From positions 496,001 through 560,000 of the forward strand of contig NZ_JBLXIJ010000001.1 in assembly GCF_048269545.1 (NCBI RefSeq): DNA of 64,000 nucleotides. The letters run 5' to 3'. This DNA comes from Halpernia sp048269545 (GTDB taxonomy: Bacteria; Bacteroidota; Bacteroidia; Flavobacteriales; Weeksellaceae). The notes beneath the pieces are model-generated. The model did not search any database. It saw only the letters and a list, made by a program, of their open reading frames with translations, and was not told where the DNA came from. Made by a program: the position numbers and the translations under genes. Below are positions 25,424-34,106 of the stretch, in pieces; position 1 is the stretch's first letter, and each line of letters starts with the position of its first letter.

Positions 25424-26493
25424 TGGCAACAATTACTTTACACCGTGAGAAATTGCGTTATAATTTTGATAGATTAGATTATTTATTTAAATCGAAAGAT
25501 ATTCATTGGTCTGTTGTTACTAAGATTCTTTGTGGTAATGAACTTTTTTTAAGAGAAATTTTGGCATTAAATCCTACGCAAGTTTGTGATTCAAGAGTAA
25601 GTAATCTTAGAATGATTAAAAAATTGAATCCAGAAATGGAAACAATTTATATAAAACCCACTCCAAAAAGATCGGTTTCTTCTGTAATAAAATATGCGGA
25701 TATTAGTATGAATACTAATATTGAAACCATTAAAGCATTATCTGAAGAAGCTGTAAAACAGAAAAAAAATCATAAAATAATAATTATGATTGAGTTGGGA
25801 GAACTTCGCGAAGGTGTGATGCGGGAAAACGTAATTAATTTTTACAAACAGGTTTTTGAGTTGCCAAATATCGAGGTTGTTGGTTTAGGCGCAAATCTTT
25901 CTTGTCTTTTTGGTGTTTTACCAAATACGGATAAATTAATTCAGCTTTGTCTTTATAAGCAATTGATAGAAGCTACATTTGATAAAAAAATCCCATTCGT
26001 TTCGGGTGGTTCTTCTGTTACTATTCCGTTGATTTTTAAAAAAATGTTACCTGCAGGAATTAATCATTTTCGTGTGGGCGAAACACTTTACCAAGGAACG
26101 GATGTATATAAAGATGAAAAAAGTAATCTTTTGGAACAAGATGTTTTCACTCTTCAAGCAGAAATAATAGAATTAATAGAAAAACCGATGGTCCCAGAAG
26201 GAGATTTTGGAACAAACCTGGAAGGAGAAAGTTATCAAATTGAAGAAAATTTAATTGGGAAAACTTCTTTCAGAGCGATTTTAGATCTAGGAATTCTGGA
26301 TTTAGACCGTGTGAATATTTTTCCAAAAGATGAAAGTATTGGTTATTTTGGTTCTAGTTCCGATATGATCATTTTAGATTTAGGAGAAAATAAACAGAAT
26401 TATAAAGTAGGTGATTTATTAGATTTTTCTATTAATTATATGGGCGCATTGCGAGCGATGAATTCTAATTATATTGAAAAAAGAGTCGTTTAA
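25423..26493 (+). CDS. Alanine/ornithine-racemase-like PLP enzyme
   Basis: A 356-residue fold-type III PLP enzyme of the alanine/ornithine racemase group. The PLP-binding Lys is in WSVVTKILCGN (residues 29-39), and a barrel segment with GLGANLSCLFG near residue 151 and FVSGGSSVTIP near 190 follows. The C-terminal beta domain matches the same family. The exact substrate (alanine, ornithine or another amino acid) cannot be read. The gene shares one base with the acetyltransferase upstream, suggesting a joint role in modifying an amino acid. Confidence 0.85.
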   Translation: MATITLHREKLRYNFDRLDYLFKSKDIHWSVVTKILCGNELFLREILALNPTQVCDSRVSNLRMIKKLNPEMETIYIKPTPKRSVSSVIKYADISMNTNIETIKALSEEAVKQKKNHKIIIMIELGELREGVMRENVINFYKQVFELPNIEVVGLGANLSCLFGVLPNTDKLIQLCLYKQLIEATFDKKIPFVSGGSSVTIPLIFKKMLPAGINHFRVGETLYQGTDVYKDEKSNLLEQDVFTLQAEIIELIEKPMVPEGDFGTNLEGESYQIEENLIGKTSFRAILDLGILDLDRVNIFPKDESIGYFGSSSDMIILDLGENKQNYKVGDLLDFSINYMGALRAMNSNYIEKRVV

Positions 26494-26503
26494 AGTTTAT
26501 TAA

Positions 26504-26533
26504 TTGCATTCAATTTACATTTGTTTATTTTTG
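26504..26533 (+). promoter_or_regulatory. Promoter of the small membrane protein at 26548
   Basis: TTG (26504-26506), 19 bp spacer and TATTTTTG (26526-26533). It makes the ATG at 26548 the start rather than the TTG at 26521. Confidence 0.7.
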
Positions 26534-26547
26534 CTAAAATTTTTTTA

Positions 26548-26880
26548 ATGAAAAGAGCAATCATCTATTTTTTAGCTGGTACTATTCTTAGTTTTTTAAT
26601 GTATTATTTCTTTGTAGATTCACAAAACTTTGGATTAAATTTTTATTATTCATTAGCTTATGGTTCTGGATGGGGTTTGGCTTATTATTTAGACAATCCT
26701 AAATATTTGTTGGCAAAAAAACTAGGAATTTCATTTTTGGCAATGGCAATTTTAGTCGTGATTGGAATTTTAGTTTTTAATATCCAATTGGCAATTCCGT
26801 CAATCATTAAGTTTTCAATTATTTTTGTAGCTTATTATTTAATGGCAAGTTTTCGTCAGACGAAATCGATGCGAGAATAA
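26548..26880 (+). CDS. Small polytopic membrane protein of unknown function
   Basis: A 110-residue protein with three or four hydrophobic segments: MKRAIIYFLAGTILSFLMYYF, a middle YSLAYGSGWGLAYYLD stretch, LGISFLAMAILVVIGILVF, and IIKFSIIFVAYYLM. No known domain is recognised. It stands alone with its own promoter. A 270 bp AT-rich gap follows, containing the rplM promoter region and otherwise nothing I can name. Confidence 0.7.
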   Translation: MKRAIIYFLAGTILSFLMYYFFVDSQNFGLNFYYSLAYGSGWGLAYYLDNPKYLLAKKLGISFLAMAILVVIGILVFNIQLAIPSIIKFSIIFVAYYLMASFRQTKSMRE

Positions 26881-27096
26881 ATATTTTTAGTGTTTTTCAT
26901 TAAATAAAATTCTTTGATTTTGAAGTGACTTTTCAACTTTTAAAGTAAAAAAATTAGCTAAAATTTAATGTTGAATAATTACTAAATTCATAAAATATTT
27001 GCTGTAAAAATTGCTTTTAAAATTGCAATTATTCTAACAAACGGATTTAATTTTTATAAATCTAAAATATCCCTCTTAAAATAAAAAAAATATTAC

Positions 27097-27104
27097 TACC
27101 TTTG
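27097..27104 (+). promoter_or_regulatory. Likely -7 box of the rplM-rpsI transcript
   Basis: TACCTTTG lies 46 bp before the GTG start of rplM; no clear -33 TTG is seen. A small hairpin ATCGT/ACGAT (27134-27145) in the leader could be a regulatory site. Confidence 0.5.
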
Positions 27105-27150
27105 CACACCCGTTTTGGGGAAAATTATGTTTAATCGTAAACGATAAATT

Positions 27151-27606
27151 GTGAATACATTAAGTTACAAAACCGTTTCGGCTAATAAAGCTACTGCAAA
27201 TAAAGAATGGGTTGTGGTAGACGCTGAAAACCAACCTTTAGGAAGGTTAGCTTCCAAGGTTGCAAAGATTTTGAGAGGTAAGCACAAAACGAATTTCACG
27301 CCTCACGCAGATTGCGGAGATAATGTGATCGTTTTGAACGCTGGAAAGATTACTCTTTCAGGAAACAAATGGGCAGACAAAACCTACATTTGGCACACTG
27401 GTTATCCAGGAGGTCAAAAGTCGATGACTGCTGAAGAGCTAAAGAAAAAAGACGGCTTGAAAGTTTTGGAAAAATCCGTAAAAGGAATGCTTCCTAAAAA
27501 CAGATTAGGTAGTCAGTTATTCAGAAATCTTTATTTATATGAAGGGACTGATCACAAGCATGAAGCTCAGCAGCCAAAGGAAATCAATATTAACGAATTC
27601 AAATAA
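27151..27606 (+). CDS. rplM: 50S ribosomal protein L13
   Basis: L13 of the large ribosomal subunit, 151 residues. It starts with GTG at 27151 (MNTLSYKTVSANKA...), a start shared by relatives. Conserved L13 segments are WVVVDAENQPLGRLAS near residue 25 and GYPGG, with GMLPKNRLG near 110. It lies 5 bp before rpsI, as in most bacteria. Confidence 0.97.
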   Translation: MNTLSYKTVSANKATANKEWVVVDAENQPLGRLASKVAKILRGKHKTNFTPHADCGDNVIVLNAGKITLSGNKWADKTYIWHTGYPGGQKSMTAEELKKKDGLKVLEKSVKGMLPKNRLGSQLFRNLYLYEGTDHKHEAQQPKEININEFK

Positions 27607-27611
27607 TTAAT

Positions 27612-27998
27612 ATGTCTATAACTCATAAAATAGGAAGAAGAAAAACTTCTGTAGCGAGAGTTTACCTTAAACCAGGTTCTGGTGTTATTACGGTAAATCG
27701 CAAAGATGTTGCTGATTATTTCTCAACAGACGTAATGGTTTACAAAGTAAATCAGCCATTTTTATTAACTGAAACTGTTGGTCAATATGACGTAACTGTA
27801 AATGTTTTTGGCGGAGGAAATACAGGACAGTGCGAAGCTATCAGATTAGGAATCTCTCGTGCTCTTTGCGATATCAATGCAGAGTTCCGTTTATTGTTGA
27901 AACCAGAAGGTTTACTAACAAGAGACGCAAGAATGGTTGAAAGAAAAAAACCAGGACAGAAAAAAGCGAGAAAGAAATTCCAATTCTCAAAACGTTAA
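27612..27998 (+). CDS. rpsI: 30S ribosomal protein S9
   Basis: S9 of the small subunit, 128 residues. The start IGRRKTSVARVYLKPG and the C-terminal basic tail ending KKFQFSKR (which touches P-site tRNA) are typical, as is RDARMVERKKPGQKKARKK. It forms the usual rplM-rpsI pair. A 172 bp leader separates it from rpsB. Confidence 0.97.
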   Translation: MSITHKIGRRKTSVARVYLKPGSGVITVNRKDVADYFSTDVMVYKVNQPFLLTETVGQYDVTVNVFGGGNTGQCEAIRLGISRALCDINAEFRLLLKPEGLLTRDARMVERKKPGQKKARKKFQFSKR

Positions 27999-28088
27999 AA
28001 TCAGATTTGAGTATAAAAGATTTGAGTATAGAGATTTTAACTCATATCTTAAATCTCACATCTACTATCTAATCAAAACAATTGCCCG

Positions 28089-28160
28089 TTTAGTTTAGCA
28101 CCCAAACTTCTCTCCCATCTAAAGAAAAGTTGATTGCGTAACAGCGGAATGTAAACTAAA
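28089..28160 (+). promoter_or_regulatory. Structured leader upstream of rpsB, candidate autogenous regulatory RNA
   Basis: TTTAGTTTA (28089-28097) is the exact complement of TAAACTAAA (28152-28160), enclosing an inner AACTT/AAGTT hairpin (28105-28131). The outer helix ends 10 bp before the rpsB ATG, so folding could block translation, as expected for a ribosomal-protein leader. The binding protein (S2) is inferred. Confidence 0.45.
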
Positions 28161-28170
28161 AAACAAAAAC

Positions 28171-28932
28171 ATGGCAAAAGCAAATGTAAAAGACCTTTTA
28201 GAGGCAGGCGTTCATTTTGGTCACATGACTAGAAAATGGAATCCAAACATGGCTCCATACATTTTTATGGAGAAAAACGGTATTCACATCGTAGATTTAC
28301 ATAAAACAGCGGTAAAATTAGACGAAGCTTGTAAAGCTTTAGAAAAATTAACTTCTGCAGGTAAAAAAGTTCTTTTCGTAGCAACAAAAAAGCAAGCGAA
28401 AGAAATCGTAGCAAAACACGCTGCAGAACTTAATATGCCTTATATTACAGAAAGATGGCCGGGTGGAATGTTAACGAATTTCGTTACAATCCGTAAAGCG
28501 GTTAAAAAAATGAATCAGATTGATAAAATGAAGAAAGATGGTACTTTCGAAACTTTATCTAAAAAAGAAAGATTGCAAGTTGATAGACAAAGAGCTAATT
28601 TAGAAAAGAATTTAGGTTCTATTTCTGACATGGTTCGTCTTCCTTCTGCTCTTTTTGTGGTAGATATTATGAGAGAGCACATTGCAGTAACTGAAGCGAA
28701 AAGCTTGGGAATTCCTGTATTTGCAATCGTAGATACCAATTCAGACCCAAGAAAAGTAGATTACGTTATTCCAGGAAATGACGATGCTTCAAAATCTGTT
28801 GATTTATTATTAACAGTAGTTGCAGATGCAATTAAAGAAGGTCAATCTCAAAGAAAAGCAGACAAAGAAAAATCTAAAGAAGAAGGCGAAAAAGTATCAG
28901 CGGAAACTGATGCCGATTTCGACGAAAAATAA
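28171..28932 (+). CDS. rpsB: 30S ribosomal protein S2
   Basis: S2 of the small subunit, 253 residues. Start MAKANVKDLLEAGVHFGH, then MTRKWNPNMAPYIF and RWPGGMLTNF near residue 92 are S2 signatures. The acidic/lysine-rich tail after residue 225 is normal for flavobacteria. tsf, which usually follows rpsB, is not here; it lies at 43824-44648 on the other strand. A strong hairpin terminator follows. Confidence 0.97.
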   Translation: MAKANVKDLLEAGVHFGHMTRKWNPNMAPYIFMEKNGIHIVDLHKTAVKLDEACKALEKLTSAGKKVLFVATKKQAKEIVAKHAAELNMPYITERWPGGMLTNFVTIRKAVKKMNQIDKMKKDGTFETLSKKERLQVDRQRANLEKNLGSISDMVRLPSALFVVDIMREHIAVTEAKSLGIPVFAIVDTNSDPRKVDYVIPGNDDASKSVDLLLTVVADAIKEGQSQRKADKEKSKEEGEKVSAETDADFDEK

Positions 28933-28951
28933 GATTCTTTCTTAAATATAA

Positions 28952-28987
28952 AATCCGGCTCAAATTTATTTGAGCCGAATTTTTTTT
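28952..28987 (+). terminator. Terminator after rpsB
   Basis: 9 bp stem CGGCTCAAA/TTTGAGCCG (28956-28964 with 28969-28977) and eight T. It also serves as the 3' end for trmB on the minus strand. Confidence 0.85.
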
Positions 28988-28992
28988 AACTC

Positions 28993-29670
28993 TTACTTTA
29001 ATCTAAACTTAATATAAGTAATCGTCTTTCCTTTTTTGGAAAATAAATCTTCATAATAAGTTTGAATTTCACGTAAAAGTACTGTATTTGCTTTATATTC
29101 TGGTGCGCCATAAATATCATGATGCGCCGTAATTATTTCATGACCTGCACCTTGAAGCAAACCTAAAGTGTAGCCGTGAAGAAATTCTGAATCTGTTTTT
29201 AAATGAATTAAACCCTCTTTTTTTAAGAATTTTTTATAACGCGCTAAAAAATCTGGGTGTGTCATTCTGTGTTTTGTACGGCGGTATTTTATTTGTGGAT
29301 CTGGGAAAGTAATCCAAATTTCATCCACTTCATTTTCTGCAAAAAAACAATCTAAAAGTTCAATTTGTGTTCTAAGAAAGGCCACATTTTTTAATCCAGT
29401 TTCGTGCGCTTCTTTTGCGCCAAACCAAAATCTTGCGCCTTTAATATCTATTCCAATAAAATTTTTTTCGGGGAAAGCTTTAGCTAAACCTACAGAATAC
29501 TCACCTTTTCCACAACCTAATTCTAAAACAATCGGATTGTCATTTTTAAAAACTTCGGCGTTCCATTTTCCTTTTAATTTGTATTGTTCTAATGCTTCTG
29601 CTCTTGTAGGTTGAAAAACATTTGGTAATATTTTATTCTCTGCAAAACGCGCTAATTTATTTTTTCCCAT
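28993..29670 (-). CDS. trmB: tRNA (guanine-N7-)-methyltransferase
   Basis: Methylates G46 of tRNA with S-adenosylmethionine. It has 225 residues. The SAM-binding motif LELGCGKGEYSVGLA is near residue 49, and WITFPDPQIKYRR near 122 is the TrmB signature. The minus-strand promoter at 29688-29718 precedes it. It is the first (left-most) gene of the long minus-strand block 28.9-44.7 kb. Confidence 0.95.
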   Translation of the reverse strand: MGKNKLARFAENKILPNVFQPTRAEALEQYKLKGKWNAEVFKNDNPIVLELGCGKGEYSVGLAKAFPEKNFIGIDIKGARFWFGAKEAHETGLKNVAFLRTQIELLDCFFAENEVDEIWITFPDPQIKYRRTKHRMTHPDFLARYKKFLKKEGLIHLKTDSEFLHGYTLGLLQGAGHEIITAHHDIYGAPEYKANTVLLREIQTYYEDLFSKKGKTITYIKFRLK

Positions 29671-29687
29671 ACTTATTTTACCAAGCG

Positions 29688-29718
29688 CAAAAGTATATTT
29701 ATTATTCTGAAAAACAAA
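29688..29718 (-). promoter_or_regulatory. Promoter of trmB
   Basis: TTTG (29718-29715), 19 bp spacer, TACTTTTG (29695-29688) on the minus strand. Confidence 0.65.
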
Positions 29719-29742
29719 TTTTTAACTTGGCTTAATATTAAA

Positions 29743-30438
29743 TTATTTTGATTGAATATTTTGTGAAATCAAATTTGCCAATTTATTATATTCATAGTTG
29801 AATCTGTGATTTCCTGGTAAATGAGAGGTTGTGAAATTCGGGATTATAACTTTCTTGACAGGAAATTTAATACCAATATCACTTAAAATTGCAAAAGTTT
29901 TTGGAACTTTCATTTTGTTGATTTCTGGTAAAACTTCGTAATCGCCACGAGCTTTGTCTAAAATCATTCCCTGTAAACTCACTTCAAAATCTGCAGTTTT
30001 AGAAGGATCTAAAAGAATAACGGAAACTATTTTTTGATGTAAATTCTGGGGCAATTTATTCACTATAAATGGTAAAACGTCTGCGCCGAAAGAGTAACCA
30101 AGCAAAATAATTTTCTGATTTTTTCTACCTTTTAATTTTTCATTTAGATATTCACTGATTTTGTTTGTGGTTTCAGTAGGCGTTTTTGGCTTCCAAAAGT
30201 AAGATTTAGAATCTAGTGCAGTGATGTCGTAATTTCTTTTAAATAATTCATCACTCAAGCTTTTTGAAAAAGTATTGAAACCCGCATCGCCACTTAAATA
30301 AAATATAATAGGCGAATCATTTTTGGCGTCTAATTCCCGTACAGGAAAATCTGGATTTTCTGAAGAATTACTACAACTTTGTAGAAAAGCAATAGAAAAA
30401 AGAAGAATAATTTTAAATTTTGAAGATAGTTTCATCAT
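29743..30438 (-). CDS. VirJ/AcvB-like alpha/beta-hydrolase lipoprotein, beside mprF
   Basis: A 231-residue lipoprotein (lipobox LQSC, Cys22) with an alpha/beta-hydrolase fold. SGDAGFN near residue 49, GYSFGAD at 114-120 with the nucleophile Ser116, and LPGNHRF with His211 are the VirJ/AcvB hallmarks. In Agrobacterium, AcvB is reported to hydrolyse lysyl-phosphatidylglycerol. The gene follows the MprF-type synthase by 16 bp, so this protein probably removes or tunes aminoacyl lipids made by its neighbour. The target lipid is inference. Confidence 0.85.
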   Translation of the reverse strand: MMKLSSKFKIILLFSIAFLQSCSNSSENPDFPVRELDAKNDSPIIFYLSGDAGFNTFSKSLSDELFKRNYDITALDSKSYFWKPKTPTETTNKISEYLNEKLKGRKNQKIILLGYSFGADVLPFIVNKLPQNLHQKIVSVILLDPSKTADFEVSLQGMILDKARGDYEVLPEINKMKVPKTFAILSDIGIKFPVKKVIIPNFTTSHLPGNHRFNYEYNKLANLISQNIQSK

Positions 30439-30454
30439 TCTTACTTGTGTGATT

Positions 30455-33088
30455 TTAATTATTTTTATTGGTCATTTCTGGTAAATTTGTGGATACAGCT
30501 TTCATTACTTTATTTAAAGCTGCAGGAATTTGCAAAAGTTCAAAATCATGGTTATAAATCAAATATTTATTTTGCCAAATTGTGGCGTATTTTTCTTTAA
30601 AAAATCTCAAAGTCTGGAAATGTTTTAAACTTCCAACTCTGTGGTAAGCGTATTTCATAATTTGTTCTGCCGCATTATCTGGCGCATCAAGACCACTCAT
30701 CGGCGTAAGTCCCATATTTAAATATTTTAAATTTTTATTTTTTGCGTAATCTATTAAACTTACAATTAATACATCTAAACAACCACTTGGAGCACTTTTT
30801 CTTTTTCTAATTAAATCATAAGTGCATTCTTCGGGAGCAAAATCTGGAATAATATTTAGAAAAGCTTGCAATATTCCAAGTTCATCTTTAATGGCAATTA
30901 TGTCTTGGTTTTTAATTAAATTTTCATCAAAACTGCCTTGCGAAAAAACACTTTCTTTTTTGTCAAATTCATTCAGCCATTCGTCAGAAATACTTTTTAA
31001 ATCTAATAAAAATTCCGAAGAATGTGGTGCTGTAAAAACTTCCGCAACAAATCCTTTTTTTGAAATACTGTTAATTCCGTTTCGTAGAGATTTTCTGTCT
31101 TTTCCTTGTAAAGTAAAATTTTGAACATCAACCAAAGCTTCTTGTCCAATTAATAATTTTTGTTTTTTTAATATTCTAAATTTTAATAAAAGATTTTCTG
31201 GTACTCTGTAATAAATTGGTTTTAGGCCTTTTTTATTAGAAAATTCTTCAAATTCTTTTATCATGTAAAGTTTATCATCGCTTTCACAAACAGGTTCTTC
31301 TAAAACAATTGCATAATTATTAGCAATTTTAAAAGAGACAAATCCATCGAAATTTTCAGAAAAATAGAGTGATTTATCATTACTTATTTTAAAAAAATCA
31401 AGCGCAGAATTTCCATATTTATTTAATAATTTTTCAGCTTTTTGAATTTCGTTATTATCATCTATTTCTTTGCCAAATTTAAAAGGAATTAAAACTGCAA
31501 ATATTAAAAATATCCAAGAAAGGACACCTAAAATTTTGGTAATACTTATAAATTCACGACCAAAAGCAGTCGCAGGTGTTGGTAAATCCGTGTAAAATAA
31601 TAGAAAACTTTGAAAGGTGTAATAAAGCGATTGTGACCAAGTAAAATCTATCCCGAAATGTTTTTTATCAATTAAATAAAAACTAAAAAAATCAAAAAGT
31701 AGAATTGCTGAAAGGATGAGTAAAATGGTGCTTAAACCAAGTCGCAAAAGTTTGCGATTATTTTTAATTAAATATTGTTTTCGCGTGAAAATCAAAAGAA
31801 GAATGGTAAAAATTGCAAATGACGCTTCTTCATAATCAAAAGCTTTCAAGACATTTCCAAAAATTGAAAAGGCAGAAAATATAATTGCTAAATACCAAGC
31901 GCTTTTTAAACCTTTTATCAATTGTGCAGAAATTAGCAATAATCCAATTCCTAAAACTAAAACCGATAATTTTGAAATATGACGCGCTTCAAAAGGCAAA
32001 TAATGTTTTACTAAAATAATTCTTTCCGCTAAAGGCGGCGTAATTACTGAAAGAATATTAATTACACCTAAAGTGAAAATCGCAATTGAGGGAAAAATAC
32101 GTGCAAATAATTTTCTTCCGTTATAAAGAAATGCGAAAATTCCAAAAAGTAAAGGCAACCAAAATTCAAAAATTCGATAGAGTAGAGTAATTCCTAAACT
32201 TGTTGCATTATTAAAACCAAAGGAATTAAAAATATAAAGCATTGTAAATTCTACTGCTCCTAAACCGCGTAAAAAAGGTGAAACTATCATTAATAAAACT
32301 GAAACGGTGTATCCAATTGCAGCTGCACTAAAAGAAGGTGATGTGCCTAAAGCAGCCATCGCAATAAAAACGTGGAAAATTCCTATAAACTCAATTATTA
32401 CAGAATAAATCACCACTTTATAAAAAGGCTTTTTTTGTAATTCTGCAGAAAAAATTGAATCAAGATAAGCGATGGAAGATGGAAATTTTTTATCTAAATA
32501 TTTATAAATTAAACCTTGTTTTTGGATGTCTTTATAAAATAAAAAAATTAGCAGTAAAATTGCGCCTAAAATTAAAAGCGCAATCCACGCATTTACCAAG
32601 TTTTGATGGCTAAAAGAACTGTAAACTAAAACTGGAATTCCAACTAAAAAAACCGTCAATAAACCAACAAATCCGTAAATAATACCCGATTGATGCATTT
32701 TTGAGGAATCGTAATTTTTTCTTTTTAATTCTGTAGGGAGATAAGCCAAAGAAGTGACGCCGCCTGCAGGTAAAAACACGCTTAGAAAATTTCTTTTTAA
32801 AAATAAAGTAATTGCTTCGCCTAATTTTATTTTTAAACCAACAGCTTTAAAGCTTTCAACATACATAAAAGCTTGTAAAAAAATGTAGAGAAATGTGACT
32901 AAAACTCCCACGAATAGCCAAGTGAAATCTGCTTGTTTTAGTTGCGGAATAATTTGGCGCATTTCATGTCTTTCACTTCGGAAAAACACAAATGCCAATA
33001 AAATAATTAGAACGGCAAGAATTTCCTTCCAATAAGATTTTGGAGAAAATTTAAGAAAAGAAAGATTTTTTTTAAACCTCATATACAA
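30455..33088 (-). CDS. mprF: MprF-type aminoacyl-phosphatidylglycerol synthase/flippase
   Basis: An 877-residue inner-membrane protein. The first 520 residues hold about a dozen membrane segments of the flippase (UPF0104) domain. The C-terminal DUF2156 domain (about 540-860) transfers an amino acid from aminoacyl-tRNA to phosphatidylglycerol. Landmarks are FEGFVSFKIA-like NFDGFVSFKI near residue 574, SGCLDVLIVSL and NMGLTPMSGLDAPDN near 790-810. Aminoacyl lipids reduce the negative surface charge. A -7 box TAAATTTG lies at 33133-33126. It is paired with the VirJ-like gene. Confidence 0.9.
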   Translation of the reverse strand: MYMRFKKNLSFLKFSPKSYWKEILAVLIILLAFVFFRSERHEMRQIIPQLKQADFTWLFVGVLVTFLYIFLQAFMYVESFKAVGLKIKLGEAITLFLKRNFLSVFLPAGGVTSLAYLPTELKRKNYDSSKMHQSGIIYGFVGLLTVFLVGIPVLVYSSFSHQNLVNAWIALLILGAILLLIFLFYKDIQKQGLIYKYLDKKFPSSIAYLDSIFSAELQKKPFYKVVIYSVIIEFIGIFHVFIAMAALGTSPSFSAAAIGYTVSVLLMIVSPFLRGLGAVEFTMLYIFNSFGFNNATSLGITLLYRIFEFWLPLLFGIFAFLYNGRKLFARIFPSIAIFTLGVINILSVITPPLAERIILVKHYLPFEARHISKLSVLVLGIGLLLISAQLIKGLKSAWYLAIIFSAFSIFGNVLKAFDYEEASFAIFTILLLIFTRKQYLIKNNRKLLRLGLSTILLILSAILLFDFFSFYLIDKKHFGIDFTWSQSLYYTFQSFLLFYTDLPTPATAFGREFISITKILGVLSWIFLIFAVLIPFKFGKEIDDNNEIQKAEKLLNKYGNSALDFFKISNDKSLYFSENFDGFVSFKIANNYAIVLEEPVCESDDKLYMIKEFEEFSNKKGLKPIYYRVPENLLLKFRILKKQKLLIGQEALVDVQNFTLQGKDRKSLRNGINSISKKGFVAEVFTAPHSSEFLLDLKSISDEWLNEFDKKESVFSQGSFDENLIKNQDIIAIKDELGILQAFLNIIPDFAPEECTYDLIRKRKSAPSGCLDVLIVSLIDYAKNKNLKYLNMGLTPMSGLDAPDNAAEQIMKYAYHRVGSLKHFQTLRFFKEKYATIWQNKYLIYNHDFELLQIPAALNKVMKAVSTNLPEMTNKNN

Positions 33089-33181
33089 GAAAATATCAAA
33101 GAAAAGTTTTGATTTTAATTTCTAACAAATTTAGTACAAAATAAAAAATAGGATAATTAATATTTCGCTTTTATCTAAAGA

Positions 33182-33994
33182 TTAGGGCTGTTTCACAGAT
33201 GGTTGTGAAATAATTTTCTGAAGGTTGGAGTTTTTTAAACGCACTAAATAAATAGGTAAATATTTTTCTATAAAAATCTGAGTCGCTTCAAAATTATTAG
33301 CTTGTAAATAGGGTTTCAAATTATCTGAACTATAAACAAACTGCAAGAAATTAGAGATTAATTCTTTTGGAATTTTAAGTCTAACAAAATAATCATCACC
33401 AAAATATTTTTGAATATTTGTAATGTCATTCGTCATCGTTTCATATTCTTGATATCGTTCTTTCTTTTTTTGTTCACCAGAAATTAAATCAAAAATACTG
33501 TTTAAGCCAAACGTTAATCCGCCACCAGAAAAACCAGCGATAGGAAGTTGCGTTGGTAAACCGTCACCTTTTGGGCGAGGTAAACCAATGGCTTTTTCTA
33601 ATTGTTCTTTTTTCTTATCTGTGCGAAGCGCTAAAACATCTTTTCGCAAGTTTCCCGAAACTTTAAAATTGGGAATAATGACTTCTTCAATATCGGTGTA
33701 TGCAAGTTTTAATTCTATCAAATTATGATAAGAAAACATCATATTTGGTGTGATTTTCACATCTTTTCTTTCAGAAATAATAGAAGTAAAACGTATAATT
33801 TCTCCCGCTTTTGCTTCTATTTTAAAATCACCATTAAAATCTGCCAAAACGGTTTTTTGGGTATTTAAATTGGTAACATAAATTTGGTTTAGATAAAGAT
33901 TAGAATTATCTTTTAAAAAAATTTCTCCTCCAAAAATCTGTGCATTAATTTGTGAAATTGCAAGCAATAAAAACAAGAAATATAGTTTCTTCAT
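33182..33994 (-). CDS. Secreted protein with carboxypeptidase-like regulatory domain
   Basis: A 270-residue protein with signal peptide MKKLYFLFLLLAISQINAQ. Residues 20-85 look like a carboxypeptidase regulatory-like (CarboxypepD_reg/DUF4480) beta sandwich: TVLADFNGDFKIEAKAGEIIRFTS. The rest is helical and unassigned. It has the best minus-strand promoter in the neighbourhood (34003-34032) and is probably an envelope protein. Confidence 0.8.
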   Translation of the reverse strand: MKKLYFLFLLLAISQINAQIFGGEIFLKDNSNLYLNQIYVTNLNTQKTVLADFNGDFKIEAKAGEIIRFTSIISERKDVKITPNMMFSYHNLIELKLAYTDIEEVIIPNFKVSGNLRKDVLALRTDKKKEQLEKAIGLPRPKGDGLPTQLPIAGFSGGGLTFGLNSIFDLISGEQKKKERYQEYETMTNDITNIQKYFGDDYFVRLKIPKELISNFLQFVYSSDNLKPYLQANNFEATQIFIEKYLPIYLVRLKNSNLQKIISQPSVKQP

Positions 33995-34002
33995 ATAGAA
34001 AA

Positions 34003-34032
34003 CAAAATTAAACAGAATTTCTTTGTTTTCAA
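34003..34032 (-). promoter_or_regulatory. Promoter of the regulatory-domain secreted protein
   Basis: TTG (34032-34030), 19 bp spacer, TAATTTTG (34010-34003), ending 8 bp before the ATG. Confidence 0.7.
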
Positions 34033-34106
34033 TTCATTAATAGATATTTGCACGTTAAACTTATATTAAAGTTCACTCTTATTTTGAATGTTTTAATTAA
34101 ATCTTG

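Noticed and set aside
28004..28030. Direct repeat GATTTGAGTATA twice before rpsB
   Set aside because: Two copies 15 bp apart in AT-rich DNA with no further units; too little to call a regulatory array.
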